Assembly: GCA_031277435.1 (NCBI GenBank) | Contig: JAITMI010000305.1 | Location: forward strand, 1 to 13,524 | DNA: 13,524 bases | DNA from: Pseudomonadales bacterium | GTDB taxonomy: Bacteria; Pseudomonadota; Gammaproteobacteria; Pseudomonadales; Pseudohongiellaceae | Direction: 5' to 3' | Shown: piece after piece, positions 13,436-13,524 of the stretch | Layout of the letters: the number at the start of each line of letters is the position of its first letter | Numbering within the stretch: the stretch's first letter is position 1 | The notes under the pieces: generated by a model | Database searches by the model: none | What the model saw: only the letters and a program-made list of their open reading frames with translations | What the model was told of the DNA's origin: nothing | Translations under genes and position numbers: made by a program

Positions 13436-13524
13436 GTGTTTTTAGCCTAACGGTTATGAGTTTTCGCTTTTGCGTCTAATGCCTAAATTAACCGGCGGGC
13501 CATAGGCGCGCCAGGAGGAATGCA

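Noticed and set aside
13445..13451. GTTAGGC (minus strand) 9 bases before the transglutaminase-like start, resembling an integron attC core site
   Set aside because: A heptamer is expected by chance at about this frequency. No paired GCCTAAC-type site and no attC stem were found in the remaining 73 bases or after the gene end, and no integrase is visible.

Overview
The window looks like part of a Gram-negative chromosome, most likely from a gammaproteobacterium. It encodes a large TonB-dependent outer-membrane receptor, several Sec and Tat export signals, and a c-type cytochrome. Most of it is GC-rich; 9241-9300 counts at about 65% GC. The lineage is inferred from protein style only. No rRNA, tRNA, CRISPR array or transposase was seen.

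Region 1 (1-4923, minus strand) holds three genes: a partial cytosolic-looking protein running off the left edge (possibly DUF6065-like), a 1011-residue TonB-dependent receptor, and a 257-residue secreted protein of an unnamed family with a GKPDLNGLW motif. A GC-rich hairpin followed by a short T run separates the last two, so the receptor probably has its own promoter.

Region 2 (4924-5247) is a 324-base divergent intergenic region with a 14-bp tandem repeat and two weak dyads.

Region 3 (5248-12066, plus strand) is a tight five-gene operon. In order: a Tat-exported metallo-beta-lactamase-fold protein whose second metal site looks lost, a c-type-heme protein with DUF1587/DUF1595/DUF1592/DUF1588/DUF1585 domains, a Tat-exported DUF1552 protein, a secreted ankyrin-repeat protein, and a small secreted protein translationally coupled to it. 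All five carry export signals. With the TonB receptor and the secreted protein across the divergent promoter, they look like one envelope-located system acting on a substrate imported or processed at the outer membrane. The substrate and chemistry cannot be read from the sequence. This is the best candidate here for an undescribed system.

Region 4 (12067-13524, minus strand) is unrelated accessory DNA: a transglutaminase-like gene of lower GC, then a FitAB/VapBC-type toxin-antitoxin pair. The ribbon-helix-helix antitoxin is intact and has a clear promoter/operator dyad. The PIN toxin is broken by a frameshift.

An unexpected pattern is that four gene starts of the main locus are preceded or spanned by short tandem duplications of 12-15 bp. 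At 6206-6296 the repeat unit itself carries the start codon.
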